NCBI RefSeq assembly: GCF_009727055.1
Contig: NC_052353.1
Span: 47,117,326 to 47,181,325, forward strand
Direction of reading: 5' to 3'
Length of the DNA stretch: 64,000 nt
Origin: Benincasa hispida
Taxonomy: Eukaryota; Streptophyta; Magnoliopsida; Cucurbitales; Cucurbitaceae
Shown one piece after another: positions 46,732 to 57,905 of the stretch (position 1 is its first letter; every line of letters starts with the position of its first letter). Below the pieces are notes generated by a model. It was not told the origin of the DNA. It worked only from the letters and a program-made list of their open reading frames with translations, and did no database searches. The translations under genes were made by a program, and so were the position numbers.

Positions 46732-47793
46732 ATGGATCATCAAAATGAAATAAAAAAAGCATCCATTTTCCTTCAACTCTTAGCCAAATTTCATGCTGGT
46801 TACTTCAGAATCAGCATGTCCCTTTGTGGGCAAGCCTTGTTATGGAAGATCCTCAAACAACCAATTCAAAATGAAAATTCTCTTAGAAAAATCCTTCGCT
46901 TGCTACCCAATACAGCTTTCTTGTTGTTATGGTCAATAACTCTGTTCATTTTAGCTTCCCTTTCTTTGATTTACATTCTAAGATGTTTCTTCCATTTCAA
47001 ATTGGTTAAATCAGAGTTTTTACATAGAGTGGGTGTAAATTACCTCTTTGCACCATGGATTTCATGGCTTCTTTTACTTCAATCTTCACCATTTAAATCT
47101 CTAATTCCCAATCAAATTCTCATGTGGGCATTTGTTATTCCAATAGTTGTACTGGATGTGAAAATTTATGGTCAATGGTTCACAAAAGGGAAGAGATTTT
47201 TGTCCACTGTAGCAAACCCCACTAGCCAACTTTCAGTGATCGGAAACTTGGCTGGAGCTCGGGCGGCGGCGGTGATGGGGTGGAGGGAAAGTGCACTCTG
47301 TATGTTCTCTCTTGGAATGGCACATTATTTGGTACTTTTTGTGACACTTTATCAAAGATTATCAGGAAGCGATAGCCTTCCAGCCACTTTGAGGCCAGTT
47401 TTCTTCTTGTTCTTTGCAGCTCCAAGTATGGCAAGCTTAGCTTGGAGTTCCATTAATGGAGGATTTGATGCATTTTCAAAAATGCTGTTTTTTCTCTCTG
47501 TTTTTCTGTTTGTGTCACTTGTTTCAAGGCCAGGGCTTTTTAGAAAATCTATGAGGAAATTCAGTGTGGCATGGTGGGCCTATTCTTTCCCTCTCTCGGT
47601 TCTTGCTTTGGCTTGCAATGAATATGCTAAAGAAGTTGAAGCTGAAGCTGCGCATGTTTTTGCTCTTCTTTTGGCTCTTCTCTCTGTTTTGGTGTGTCTG
47701 TTTTTGATGATTGTTACAGTTTTAAGGAGTAATTCATTGATTCCGGTGACCTCGCCGGAGATCAGTTCCGACAGTAGCAGTGCCGAGCCATGA
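46732..47793 (+). CDS. SLAH1: S-type anion channel, SLAH1/SLAH4-like
   Basis: The predicted 353-residue protein belongs to the SLAC1/SLAH family (TDT fold), plasma-membrane anion channels. Family marks in order: HAGYFRISMSLCGQALLWK (21-39), GVNYLFAPWISWLLLLQS (101-118), DVKIYGQWF (142-150), ANPTSQLSVIGN (161-172), ALCMFSLGMAHYLVLFVTLY (188-207), RPVFFLFFAAPSMASLAW (221-238), LFFLSVFLFVSLVSRP (252-267, the helix expected to carry the pore-gating Phe) and AWWAYSFPL (280-288). About ten hydrophobic segments fit the ten-helix fold. The short termini, without the long regulatory N-tail of SLAC1, point to SLAH1/SLAH4. In Arabidopsis, SLAH1 is electrically silent alone and works with SLAH3 in root chloride loading. 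The start is the ATG at 46732; no in-frame ATG precedes it. The reading frame is uninterrupted, so no intron is needed. The gene symbol is by similarity only. Confidence 0.93.
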   Translation: MDHQNEIKKASIFLQLLAKFHAGYFRISMSLCGQALLWKILKQPIQNENSLRKILRLLPNTAFLLLWSITLFILASLSLIYILRCFFHFKLVKSEFLHRVGVNYLFAPWISWLLLLQSSPFKSLIPNQILMWAFVIPIVVLDVKIYGQWFTKGKRFLSTVANPTSQLSVIGNLAGARAAAVMGWRESALCMFSLGMAHYLVLFVTLYQRLSGSDSLPATLRPVFFLFFAAPSMASLAWSSINGGFDAFSKMLFFLSVFLFVSLVSRPGLFRKSMRKFSVAWWAYSFPLSVLALACNEYAKEVEAEAAHVFALLLALLSVLVCLFLMIVTVLRSNSLIPVTSPEISSDSSSAEP

Positions 47794-49263
47794 GGGATTC
47801 GAATTTTTTACCTCTTCATCGGGAATATATGCATGATGTAATCTTATTCGTTGATATCTTTGTTGTTGTATAATCACTTAAATTTACCGTATATTGATGA
47901 TATACAAAACAATACTTACCCACTGTTGGGGCAATGAAAATTCCATTATATTGGTCATTTGGATATACTTTTATTGACTCTTTTTTTTTTTTTCCTCTCA
48001 CCAAGGATTTAAAAGTTTTGACTTTGATAAAAAGGAGTAGATGCTTTAATCGACACTTTATATTATGAATAATTACTTTTTGATCTTTAAACTTTTAACC
48101 TTATACATTGATTTCAATTTTTTTTATTTCAAAATATTATAATTTTATCTTTTAATTTTGATTTTGATTTTTTTTTTCAACTCAATTCCTATATTTCGGT
48201 TGAGTTTTCCCTAAATATTTCTAAAGTTTATTAATTAACTTAAGAATTAAAAAGTTTATAATTTATTAAGTTTTGTTATTTTTTCATTACTATTAAAGTT
48301 AATTTTAAAACTCCACTTCATAATTATTTTAAATTAATTAATAGACTTTAACCTTATGACTGAAGTGAGTATTAGAAGGAAAATCAAGGTTAAAAGTGAA
48401 AAATTTTGAAACTTTGGTATCAAATTGAAACAAAACTCAAATCTCAATGGTAAAATTGTAACTTTGAAACCTAGGGACTAAAATGAAATCAAATCATAAC
48501 TTACAAACTAAAAGTGTAATATTGTGAAACATAGGGATCAAATGAAAGCAAAATTCAAAACCTAGGAATCAGGAAAAGCTTTTTAATGTTGGAATGTCTT
48601 GAATCTATTATTTGACACTTTTGAATCCTTGAATCTGTTAGACTCGTTAACACTAAAGACACCATTTATTTTGTAATTTATAATATTATCTCTAATAAAA
48701 TTGTTTTTCTTTTGCCTCGTGGACATAGCTAACACTGTTAAACCACGTAAATTTGTGTTGATTCTCTATTCTTTTTACTTTTTTTGTATTCCTTAATTTT
48801 CAAAATTATAACTAGTTTCTAAACTTTGAAATTTGTGTTTGTTTGGTTCCCGAAGAATTAAAAATGTCTAATAAGATCTAAAACTTTCAACTTTAGTTTA
48901 GTAGGTTTCTAAGAATTCAAAATTTTTAATTAGTAATTGGTCTATTAAATATAGATTTGAATATTAAATCTAATGAAATTTTAGAGAAGAATAAGGAGAA
49001 GAAATGATTTATTCTTAATCATCTAACTAGAGATTTTGCTTTGAATAGCTAGAAATACAATTGGGATGGACTCAAGGATTAAAATATCCATCGATATATC
49101 CGTAAATTGGATGAGTCGATATAGATGTAAAAAATTAATCGATATCTTGGATGTTTTTTATAAATGTCTATAAAAAAAAATCGTTCATTAATCGACATGA
49201 AGATATGCATTAATAATAAGATATGTAACCATGGTATCCATCATTTCTATCAATATATTGATA
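47794..49263. other. Gene-free region downstream of the SLAH gene
   Basis: AT-rich. The first 150 bp are the likely 3' UTR. From about 48040 on there are phrases such as GGGACTAAAATGAAATC and GGGATCAAATGAAAGC that look like decayed repeat sequence. No ORF is supported. Confidence 0.4.
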
Positions 49264-49271
49264 TTTTCACG

Positions 49272-49852
49272 TAGGAATGTACATGAGTTAGGTTAGGTTG
49301 AGTTGAGGCTATTTTTTGGATCAAGCCAAAAATTCGGGTTGATTGGATTGATAAACCAAAAGTCCCGAATAAAGTCTCTAACCCAAGCCATAAAATTCGG
49401 GTTAGTTGGGTTGAGTTGTTGGCTTATAACTTATTTTTTCTTATTTATTTAAAATATGTACATTTATGTACAATACATGACTAACAACTGAAATCTCATA
49501 AAATTCAAATGTTAAAAATCAAATATTGATGATATTTATTACAAACTTTAAACAAATACAAACACAAACATCATAACAACTCTTAGAGAAATATATTAAA
49601 AATTCATAAATTTATTAACCCAAAGTAGTCAAATTTATATATATATATACTTTTATTAATATATATGCAATTCGAGTTGAGTTGATCAACCCAAATTTTT
49701 ATTTAACCTATCCGAAACCTTGCTCAACCCAACAAAAATAGAAAAAATGCAACCCAATCCAACCCAAAAACAAAACTAACCCAACTCAACTATTATATTT
49801 TGAGTTGGATAGTATGGGTTATTTAGGTTGTCGTATTTTTCAAACATCCCTA
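49272..49852. mobile_element. hAT-like non-autonomous element
   Basis: Starts TAGGAATGT and ends ACATCCCTA, giving short terminal inverted repeats with one mismatch. Flanks TTTTCACG (49264-49271) and TTTTCATC (49853-49860) match at six of eight positions, fitting the 8-bp target duplication of hAT elements. The interior has GGTTGGGTTGAG-type words near both ends in opposite orientation. No ORF. It is inserted into another repeat with ATCGACAT/ATATCGAT words on both sides. Confidence 0.6.
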
Positions 49853-49860
49853 TTTTCATC

Positions 49861-51754
49861 AATATTTTCATGGATTCGACATCGACATGAGGGGTGCATC
49901 GACATTTCCATATATTGTAAAAAATTCCATGGAACACAAAAAAATAAACAACAAAATGCCATTATTTGAATATGATATAAATAATAAACATTTTAACTTG
50001 TTTAATAAAATGAAGAATATTATTTAATATTTTAACTTTTTTATATAAATTTTTCAGAAATATCCACAACTTTAGATATATTATCAATATTTCCATCGAA
50101 ATTTCTATAAAATTGAGGCATTGATCTTTTTGGTCGACATCGACATTTTAAACTTTTGATATAACTTAGTTTTATAAGTAAAAACAACTTTATTAATTCA
50201 AATATATTTTTTTCTTTTTTATTTTTAAAAAAATAAACCAAGAACAACATTTTATGATACATCTTACGGGTGTGAACGGTTCGGTTCGATCCGATTTTGA
50301 GTAAAACCAAGGACTAAATCGAACCGGTCGATTTTTGAATACTTTGAACCGGCTTGGTTTTATTAAAAGCAGATTTCTTCCAGGGTATAAGAAAAAAAAA
50401 AAAAAAAAAAAGTTCAATTTTGTGGAGCGTGCAAACTTTAGGATTGCATCTTTGTAACCAACACAAAGATGGTATCAAAGAAAAAGTAAAAACAATGGAG
50501 GTAGTCAAAGAAACTATTTTTAACTAATAGGACTGAACAATAATGCAAAGTAGACTTAAAAATGGTAGTGAAAGATTTTCTTTAAAAAAAAATAGTGAAA
50601 GACCAGACTAAATAAACGAAAAAAACTAAAATCATCGAACTCGGAGCGGAGGGGAGAATGGAGATGGCAGGTGCGCTAGTGGTGGTGACTAGTGTTTGAC
50701 CTTCAGATGGCTGGCGGTGGCTCTACCGAATCGGCGACTGGCGATTGAGCTTCAAAATTGAGAAGATGACGGCAGCCAGCAGGAGAGAAATGGAGAGAGG
50801 CAGATTGGCACTTTAGTGGGTACGTAATGCCTACGGACTTTTGTGGTTTCCTTTCCCTTATTAATTATTTATTTTATTATTTCTTTTACCTTTTCAAATT
50901 AGTTTAAAAGAAGTGGGTGGGCTGGTTATTTGGGCTTTTCAAATAAAAAGGAAATGTAGGTTGGGCTGTGTCTTGGATTCCATAAGAGGGAAATTAGAGA
51001 AAATCGCAAAATTCGGAGGGTCCTCTGTATTTATGTCAAAAATCGAAAATAATAAGAATTTTGACAAAACATGTGCCGCTCATGTGACATCTACTTTTAT
51101 AATACCGAATTTGCTCATTGTATGGTCGGCTAACAACATTATTGAATACAGTGTAATTGTTATAGAGTGTATCAATTTGGAATAGAATTACAATATGAGA
51201 TTCCAACCAAACAGATTCAATAGAAAAAGGTGGTGCATTTTTTGGCCAATCTGAATTTCGTATTGGCAGCTTAATATTAGATTTGATTTGATATAACCAC
51301 TTTTCCAATTTATTCAAAATGAATTATCTCTAATTCGTATATCTCCATTTTTATTTTAATTTAGACTAGATTTTTAAATTTTACATTATCTTATTAATTT
51401 TTATTCTCTTAAATTCGTATTAGTATATCTGATTTCGACTAAGATTTTATTCATTATTTAATATATATCATCATCAAACAAACTGTATATTTCATTCAAA
51501 TTTCTCATTTTTCATTTTTTATCATGTTTTACCACTTATGATCTTATTATATTATTATATCATTTTAAAATTTTTGATATACATTTTGTTTTTTGAGTAT
51601 CTAAAGAAATCAATCTTTTTTTTACAAACGAGTAAATAGTCACTGTTTCAATCTTGCTGCTTTTGCTATAGCTCTACAATGTGTAAGGATCCTTTTCGAT
51701 TGTAGATGGGATGAAAGTTCACATTATCATGATTGTCGTGTTGTTGAGACTTAT
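49861..51754. other. Gene-free region with repeat scraps
   Basis: 49861-50160 continues the ATCGACAT-rich repeat interrupted by the hAT-like element. 50275-50345 has inverted GGTTCGGTTCGATCC and GATTTAGT/AATCGAACCGG words. 50393-50411 is a poly-A run. 50640-50815 is GC-richer (GGAGCGGAGGGGAGAATGG) and could be a decayed exon, but no reading frame persists. The remainder is AT-rich. Confidence 0.35.
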
Positions 51755-52418
51755 TGATAACTTGTAGAAATACAAGTTATTTGACCTCTTTATCTAAAAT
51801 AATTGGGAATAAAAGCTCTGAAAATGCGATAACCTGATAAGGAATTCATAAAAATAATTATATCATGCGATCATACACGCACAAATTCTTTCTATCTATG
51901 AAAATTATAAAAATCATGCTATTTGGGTGCAGGAAATCTACTTATGCGATTGCAAGGATTCTCAAAGCCAATACTGGAATCGCATAGTTGAACAAGTTGG
52001 TAGGCATATGCCATAAAGGATGACATGTCGCACGGGCGATGGAAGTCAAATCAGAGAGCAAGTTAGTAGCTCACAAGAAAGCTTCATAGTAGAGCAAATG
52101 AACCTTTGACACAGAGCAAACGACACATCAGGGTATGGAATTTAATGCACCTTATTCAGCATAATCATTAGTAAGAGAAGAAAAGTTTCTCCTTGATGCC
52201 TATAAATACCCAATGAGATTTCCATGCAACAACGACTAAGAAATTGAAGAAAAACTCTGCCCACATTCTTACTTAAAAAACACTTCCCCTTCGAGCCCTC
52301 GTGAAATCTTAACTGGAAGCTTAAAATTCCTCTCTGAAAGTAAAAAGGAAGCCTCGCCTTCAACACACTCTTTGTGAAGCAGTTGTCCACAAAGCCATCG
52401 GAGCAAGGAATTGCATAC
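51755..52418 (+). repeat. Tat-like gypsy LTR, first part
   Basis: Starts TGATAACTTGTAGAAATACA, the same near-palindromic terminus seen reversed at 574. Shares AGGGTATGGAATTTAATGCA with that copy. TGCCTATAAATACCCAATG near 52200 is a good promoter TATA for an LTR. A copia element interrupts it at 52419 and the LTR resumes at 57906. CATAC (52414-52418) against TGTAC (57906-57910) is an imperfect target duplication. Confidence 0.6.
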
Positions 52419-52620
52419 TATTGTAATACAGAACTCTTTCTATATTTCTTCTGATAATTTTACAAGAGGGAGCATCCCTTATATATACACCTTTGATAGC
52501 TAATTATGGAAAAACTTATAACAGTGAAAAATTGTACATATGGTAAGAATAAAAATAAACCCAAATTACAGGGAATAAAATCATATGGACAAGGTAAGAG
52601 AAGGCTTTCCATATTCAACA
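52419..52620 (-). repeat. 3' LTR of the copia element
   Basis: Plus reading begins TATTGTAATACAG (first G mutated to A) and ends CATATTCAACA. It contains CTTATATATACACC, likely TATA or polyadenylation-region sequence. Confidence 0.9.
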
Positions 52621-52769
52621 CTCCCCCTCAAGCTGGGCAATATATGTTGATTAAGTCCAGATTGGTTTTTAAATTTTCAAACATATTCTTGAATAGGGCT
52701 TTTGTTAGTAGGTCAGCAATTTGCCTCTTGGTAGGTATGTAGTTGAGTGAGATGCTTTTGTTTTCAATT

Positions 52770-54075
52770 TTTTTCTTTAATAAAGTGTCGATCAATGTCC
52801 ACATGTTTTATGTGATCATGATGGATTGGATCTTTGGCGATACTTATAGTAGCTTGATTATCATAGTGTACCTCCTTTGGTTCTTCTGATTTGATTTTAA
52901 GTTCAGATAGAATGCTTTTGAGCCACATTTCTTCACATATTCCTTGAGCTAAAGCTCTTAGTTCAACTTCGGCACTACTCCTGGATACTACAGATTGTTT
53001 CTTACTTCGCCAGGTGACTAAATTTCTCCAAACAAAGGTGCAATATCCGGAAGTTGATCTTCTGTCTATTTTTTAGCTTGCTCAATCTGTATCTGTGAAG
53101 ATTTCGATGTTTATTCTCTTAGATTTCTTAAAGTATAATCCCTCTTCTGGAGTTCCTTTCAAGTACCTGAGTATTCTGTATACAGCTTGCATATTGTCTT
53201 CTGTTGGACTGTTCATAAATTGACTTACAAAGCTAACTGCAAAACAGATATCACGTCTTGTGTGAGTTAGGTAAATCAATTTTCCAACTAGCCTTTGATA
53301 CTGATCTTTGTTAACCATTTTGTGATTGTTTTCTTTGATTATGTGATTGTTTGTGTCAATTGGAGTATTAACAGGCTTGCATTCAAGCATTCCAGTTTCC
53401 TTTAACAGGTCAAGGACATATTTTCTTTAAGAAATGCTCAAGCCTATTTTTTAGCAAGCCGCTTCCATTTCTAGGAAGTATTTAAGGTTGCCTAAGTCCT
53501 TTACTTCGAATTCCTTGGCTAAGAGAAGTTTTAGATTTCTTATTTCTTCTTCATGGTCTCCTGTAAGGATAATGTCATCTACATAGATAATGATAATTGC
53601 TATTTTACCTGTGCAAGAATGTTTGACGAAGAGAGTATGGTCAGATTGACATTGTGAGTACCCGTTTTCCTTCACCACTCTTGAGAATTTATCAAACCAT
53701 ACCCTAAGGGATTGTTTTAGACCATATAGGGATTTTTTGAGTTTGCATACTTTATTTATGGTTTGAGTATATTTTACACCGGTCGGTATATCCATATACA
53801 CTTCTTCTTCTAAATCTCTATTAAGGAATGCATTTTTTTATGTCTAATTGGTGAAGAATCCAATCATTATTCACAGCTAGGAAGAAAAGGACACAGATAG
53901 TATTTAATTTTGCCACCGGGGCATATGTTTCTTGATAGTCAGTGCCTAAGACTGGGTGAACACTTTGGCGACGAGTCTAGCTTTGAACCTATCTATTTCT
54001 CCATTAGCTTTGTACTTCATGGTGAAGTTCCATTTGCATCCTACTGTTTTCTTTCCTGGAGGTAGTCTGTTATTT
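52770..54075 (-). pseudogene. Copia RT and RNase H region
   Basis: Minus strand, from 54075 down: PPGKKTVGCKWNFTMKYKAN and DRFKARLVAK, then breaks, then LEEEVYMDIPTGVKY, KKSLYGLKQSLRVWFDKFSR, IIYVDDIILTGDHEEEI (catalytic YVDD, about 53580), FEVKDLGNLKYFLEMEA, LVGKLIYLTHTRRDICFAVS, RILRYLKGTPEEGLYF and EIFTDTD. RNase H continues with SKKQSVVSRSSAEVELRALA near 53000-52940. At least five stops or frame changes separate these parts, so no full RT is encoded. Confidence 0.9.
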
Positions 54076-54076
54076 C

Positions 54077-56293
54077 CTATATGTTATTCTTTTCCAAGGC
54101 CTTTATTTCGTCTAATACAACTTGCTTCCAATTAATTTCCTTGAGGGCTTCATAGACAATGTTCGAAATGTGTACTTGGGATAGTGTAGTTGTGAATGCT
54201 TTAAACTTGGGAGAGAGTTTTTTGTAGGACAGGTAGTTTTGGATGGGATGCATCATACAGGTTGTTACCCCTTTCTGTTTTGCAATGGGAAGATCAACGT
54301 ATTCAGTAAGTGTTTCTGCTGTGGAGTTGGAGACATGATTTTCCTGTATTTCAGTTGGGTTCTGATTGAGTACTGGTTCACAATCAAGGGTGTTCTTCCT
54401 TCTAGTATAGACTATAGGATCTTTCCTACTTTCTGGTGGGCCTTGATTGGGAATATCGATTTCATGTATATAAGAAACACACGGAGCACTCTCTTCAATG
54501 AGATCTAGTTTTTGGTTTCCTTCGTTTTCAAGAAGTTTTTCGTTTTCTATGAGAGTGGGAGGTTTAGTGATGTCTTGCTTTTTGAAATAAGGTTGAGTTT
54601 CAAAGAATGTTACATCTATGGATGTATAGAATCTTTTTATAGTTGGTGAGTAGCATTTGTATTCCTTTTGGCTTGGAACATAACCAAGAAAGATGCATTT
54701 TATTGCCTTAGAATCTAACTTACTCCTATTGGGTCTATGATCTTGGACAAAAACTGTGCAACCAAATATTTTTAAAGGGACTTGAGAAAATAATCTATCA
54801 TGTGGAAATACTTCCTTAAGTTTTTGTAAGGGAGTTTTGAAGCCTAATATTCGAGAGGGCATTCTATTAATAAGGTATGTGGCTGTTAGAACAACTTCTC
54901 CCAAAAAAAGGTGGGGGGTGTTAGCATGACACATTAAAGCTCTAAAAACTTCTAGGAGATGTCTGTTTTTTCTCTCCACAATTCCATTTATCTGGGGAGT
55001 GTTAGGACATGTACTTAGGTGGGCAATACCTTTTTCGCTTAGAAACTTTTTCAAGGAAGTGTTAAAATAATCCTTAGCATTGTCAGTGTGAAGAATTTGG
55101 ATTTTGGTATTAAAGAGATTGAGAATCATGGCAAATAAATTATGGAATATGAAAGTAAATTCATATTTTTCTTTCTTTAAAAACACCCAAGTAAGTCTAG
55201 TGTGATCATCGATAAATGAAAGAAACCATTTAGCTCCTATTACATTCTGAACTCTACTAAGTCCCCAAACATCGCTATGCATCATAAAAAAGGGATAAGA
55301 GGGTTTATATCCGCTTATCGGATATAAGGATCGAGCCAACATTTCCATTTCAGAAGGCTTACATTGAAACACCTGAGAATTTTTATTGAAAATATGTAGA
55401 AACATTCGTTTCAAATATAGAAAATTGGGATGTCCTAAACGATTATGCCATAACATTATTGTACTATCATAATTATCTTTAGAAGTAACAAAAGTAGATG
55501 TACTAACATAATTATCTTTAGAGACAACAAAATTAGATGTACTAGATGTACTATCATAATTGTCTTTAAAAATAAAAAGAGATTTGTTAAGACCTAACTC
55601 CTTGACTAGTGGCTTAAGAGCATTTAGTATGTAGAGACCCGAGGTTTTCTTAGCATTGTCAATCATCATCCCTGAATTCACATTCTGAAATATGCAATTA
55701 TGTGAGTAGAAAGTTGCACTACAATTTTTCATAAATGGTAGTTTGCTTATGGAAAGGAGATTGCATTTAAGATTTGGGACATGTAACACATTCTCTAATA
55801 CTAGATCTTTAGATACAAATAAATTGCCAATTCCCATTACTTTAGAATAGGTACCATCAGTAATGTTTACAGTAATTTGATTGTTACAGTGTGTGTAGTT
55901 AGTTAAAAGTGAGATGTCACCTATCATGTAATCTGATGCACCAGAGTCAATAATCCAAGTACTAAAATTTTCTTTGGTTGCAAGGGCCCAAAGAAAGTTA
56001 TCTGATTGTGCCATTGTTGCTATGTTGGTTTCTGATGTTTTTTTAGTAGGTTTCGGTTGGCCGAATAGTTTTTGGAGAAGGTCCAACTGCTCCTTAGTAA
56101 ACACATTATATTCAGGGCTGAAGTTACCTTCTGATGATATACTTGCTTGATAGGCCTTTCCACGTCTATCTCCTGTACCTTTGTTGGGGTTCCAATATGG
56201 AGGTTTTCCATGAATATCCCAATACACTTCTTTAGTGTGTCTTGGTTTTTTACAGTGTTCACACCATGGTCTTGGTTTTCGTTGTCGATTCAC
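54077..56293 (-). CDS. Copia gag C-terminus, protease and integrase ORF (738 aa)
   Basis: An uninterrupted 738-residue frame holding the middle of a copia polyprotein. In order: a degenerate CCHC knuckle (CEHCKKPRHTKEVYW, residues 12-26, final Cys replaced by Tyr); protease active site TWIIDSGASDYMIG (about 113-126); gag-pre-integrase MLWHNRLGHPNFLYLKRM; and the integrase core with the three acidic positions in MMHSDVWG, LHTDNAKDYF and GIVERKNRHLLEV. FGCTVFVQDHRPNRSKLDSK and IFLGYVPSQKEYKCY mark the integrase C-terminus. It ends at a stop just before the RT domain, where intact relatives continue. It could still encode protease and integrase, but the damaged knuckle and separate RT make autonomy unlikely. 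Confidence 0.88.
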   Translation of the reverse strand: MNRQRKPRPWCEHCKKPRHTKEVYWDIHGKPPYWNPNKGTGDRRGKAYQASISSEGNFSPEYNVFTKEQLDLLQKLFGQPKPTKKTSETNIATMAQSDNFLWALATKENFSTWIIDSGASDYMIGDISLLTNYTHCNNQITVNITDGTYSKVMGIGNLFVSKDLVLENVLHVPNLKCNLLSISKLPFMKNCSATFYSHNCIFQNVNSGMMIDNAKKTSGLYILNALKPLVKELGLNKSLFIFKDNYDSTSSTSNFVVSKDNYVSTSTFVTSKDNYDSTIMLWHNRLGHPNFLYLKRMFLHIFNKNSQVFQCKPSEMEMLARSLYPISGYKPSYPFFMMHSDVWGLSRVQNVIGAKWFLSFIDDHTRLTWVFLKKEKYEFTFIFHNLFAMILNLFNTKIQILHTDNAKDYFNTSLKKFLSEKGIAHLSTCPNTPQINGIVERKNRHLLEVFRALMCHANTPHLFLGEVVLTATYLINRMPSRILGFKTPLQKLKEVFPHDRLFSQVPLKIFGCTVFVQDHRPNRSKLDSKAIKCIFLGYVPSQKEYKCYSPTIKRFYTSIDVTFFETQPYFKKQDITKPPTLIENEKLLENEGNQKLDLIEESAPCVSYIHEIDIPNQGPPESRKDPIVYTRRKNTLDCEPVLNQNPTEIQENHVSNSTAETLTEYVDLPIAKQKGVTTCMMHPIQNYLSYKKLSPKFKAFTTTLSQVHISNIVYEALKEINWKQVVLDEIKALEKNNI

Positions 56294-57054
56294 AGTTCCT
56301 GTGTAGTTTTGATTTCGATTGTAACAGTTATCATGATTATTTGTACATACCTCATTACCAAGGTTTCGAGCAAGTAAGGTCGATCTTCAGATTCTGAACT
56401 GACAATCACTCATAATATTAGTTTCTTCCTACTTTCTTCTCTTCTCACTTCTACAAAAACTTCTTTGATGTTAGGTAATGGTTTAATAGCTAAGATTCTA
56501 CCACGTACCTCATCAAGTTCTTTATTAAGGCCAAGCAGAAATTTGAACACTCGTTTTTTTTCAACTATCTTTTTAAATGTAGCTTCATTTGCAGTGCATT
56601 CTCACTTGTGGCTTTCAAATACGTCCAGTTGCTGCCAAAGTTGAGATAGTTTAGTAAAATAATGAGCGACTTGCATATCCCCTTGCCATAGCTCATGAAT
56701 TTTGCCTTCAATTTCAAATGACTCTGCAGTATTTTATTGGTCAGAATAATTCTCACGAGCTACTTCCCAGATTTCGCTTGCAGTTAAGAAGAGTAAAAAA
56801 CCTTCACCAATCTCTGTCGTCATGGAGTTGATTAGCCATGACATAATCATATTATTTTCTACTTTCCATGTCTTGTACCTTTGATCAGCTTGGCCTGGGA
56901 TAGGATTTTGGCTTGACAGGTAATCTTCCTTTTCTTTTCCACATATGAACATCATAATTGATTGTGACCAATGTAGGTAATTCCTTCCATTTAATTTGTG
57001 ATTAGTAATTGGATGTACGGTCCTTTCAATATTGTTAGAAGTTATGGATGCCAT
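56294..57054 (-). pseudogene. Copia gag N-terminal region
   Basis: From ATG at 57054: MASITSNNIERTVHPITNHK, LNGRNYLHWSQSIMMFICGK, YKTWKVENNMIMSWLINSMT, FLTASEIWEVARENYSDQ, then a stop. The frame continues after it with SFEIEGKIHELWQGDMQV and FKFLLGLNKELDEVRGRILA, a typical copia gag (UBN2-type) sequence, before breaking up near 56400. Several stops and a frameshift separate it from the 738-residue ORF. Confidence 0.88.
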
Positions 57055-57689
57055 AAAAAATTGTTGATTGGCAAAACAATTAATTAAGAAGGAAGTAGGA
57101 AAAGGAGAGAAAAAAAAAACACTTGTCAAAAAATTCGTCCAGACCTGGCTCACGCTCTAGACCCAACTCTAAACCCGTAACTTAACCCGATCCAACCCAT
57201 AAGGCACAGACCCGACTCAACCCAATTTCGTTTACTCCCAGATCCGCAACTTAACTCGATCCGACCCACAAGGCACAGACCCGACTCAACCCGATTTCAT
57301 TTACTCCCAGACTCGCGACTTGACCTTCGAGGTTCTGTCGAGACTTCTGCGATTTCGTTTTCAGCGATCTCCACCCACGAGCTATGACTACTCACGACCG
57401 GAGACGAGATTTTCGGGAATCGGCACCCACGGTCGATGACTTTCGGTTGATGAACGTGTTCGTGGTCGTCGGTCGAAGACTGTGTTTCGGCTATGAATGC
57501 TTCAGATTAGTTGCAATCCGCTAGTTCGACGCGATTTGATGCGTTTCTCTTCGAACGTAAAGCTCCACGCAAGGAATCAATGGAGGTTTCTTCTGGTGCA
57601 CTGCTTCCAGCAACTAGGTATGTTTGAGATTTTCTTTTTTCTTTTCTAGGGTTTTAGACGTGAAACCTATAGAAAAGATTCATAGAGTT
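57055..57689 (-). other. Leader of the copia element
   Basis: Non-coding 5' leader on the minus strand. Between about 57180 and 57310 a 63-64-bp unit with AACTYGATCCRACCCA and AAGGCACAGACCCGACTCAA words is present twice in tandem. Confidence 0.65.
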
Positions 57690-57702
57690 GGCTCTGATAC
57701 CA
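57690..57702 (-). other. Primer binding site, initiator tRNA-Met type
   Basis: Plus reading GGCTCTGATACCA, immediately beside the LTR at 57703. Complete match to the usual plant site. Confidence 0.92.
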
Positions 57703-57905
57703 TGTTGTAATACAGAAGTCTTTCTATATTTCTTGTGATAATTTTACAAAAGGGAGCATCCCTTATATATACAACTATGATAGCTAATTATGGAAAAAAC
57801 TTATAACAGTAAAAAACTGTACATGTGGTAAGAACAAAAATAAACCCAAATTATAGGGAATAAAATCATATGGACAGGGTAAGAAGAGGCTTTCTATATT
57901 CAACA
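57703..57905 (-). repeat. 5' LTR of the copia element
   Basis: Plus reading begins TGTTGTAATACAG and ends CTATATTCAACA, with proper TG and CA termini. Aligns over its full length with 52419-52620. Confidence 0.92.

Larger units (their letters stand above)
52419..57905 (-). mobile_element. Nearly complete Ty1/copia element, minus strand
   Basis: The 202-bp and 203-bp LTRs (52419-52620 and 57703-57905) differ by about 15 substitutions and one indel by eye. A tRNA-Met primer site lies beside the right LTR (57690-57702) and a polypurine tract beside the left (plus reading CTCCCCCTCAAGCTGGGC, 52621-52638). Gag, protease, integrase, RT and RNase H are all present in copia order on the minus strand, but with several stops and frameshifts. 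It is inserted in a Tat-like LTR. It is the youngest-looking structured retrotransposon here, yet not intact. Confidence 0.92.

Noticed and set aside
47222..47434. 70-residue minus-strand frame inside the SLAH gene
   Set aside because: Antisense shadow of a clearly conserved coding sequence.
54239..54508. 89-residue plus-strand frame in the copia element
   Set aside because: Antisense shadow of the 738-residue copia ORF.
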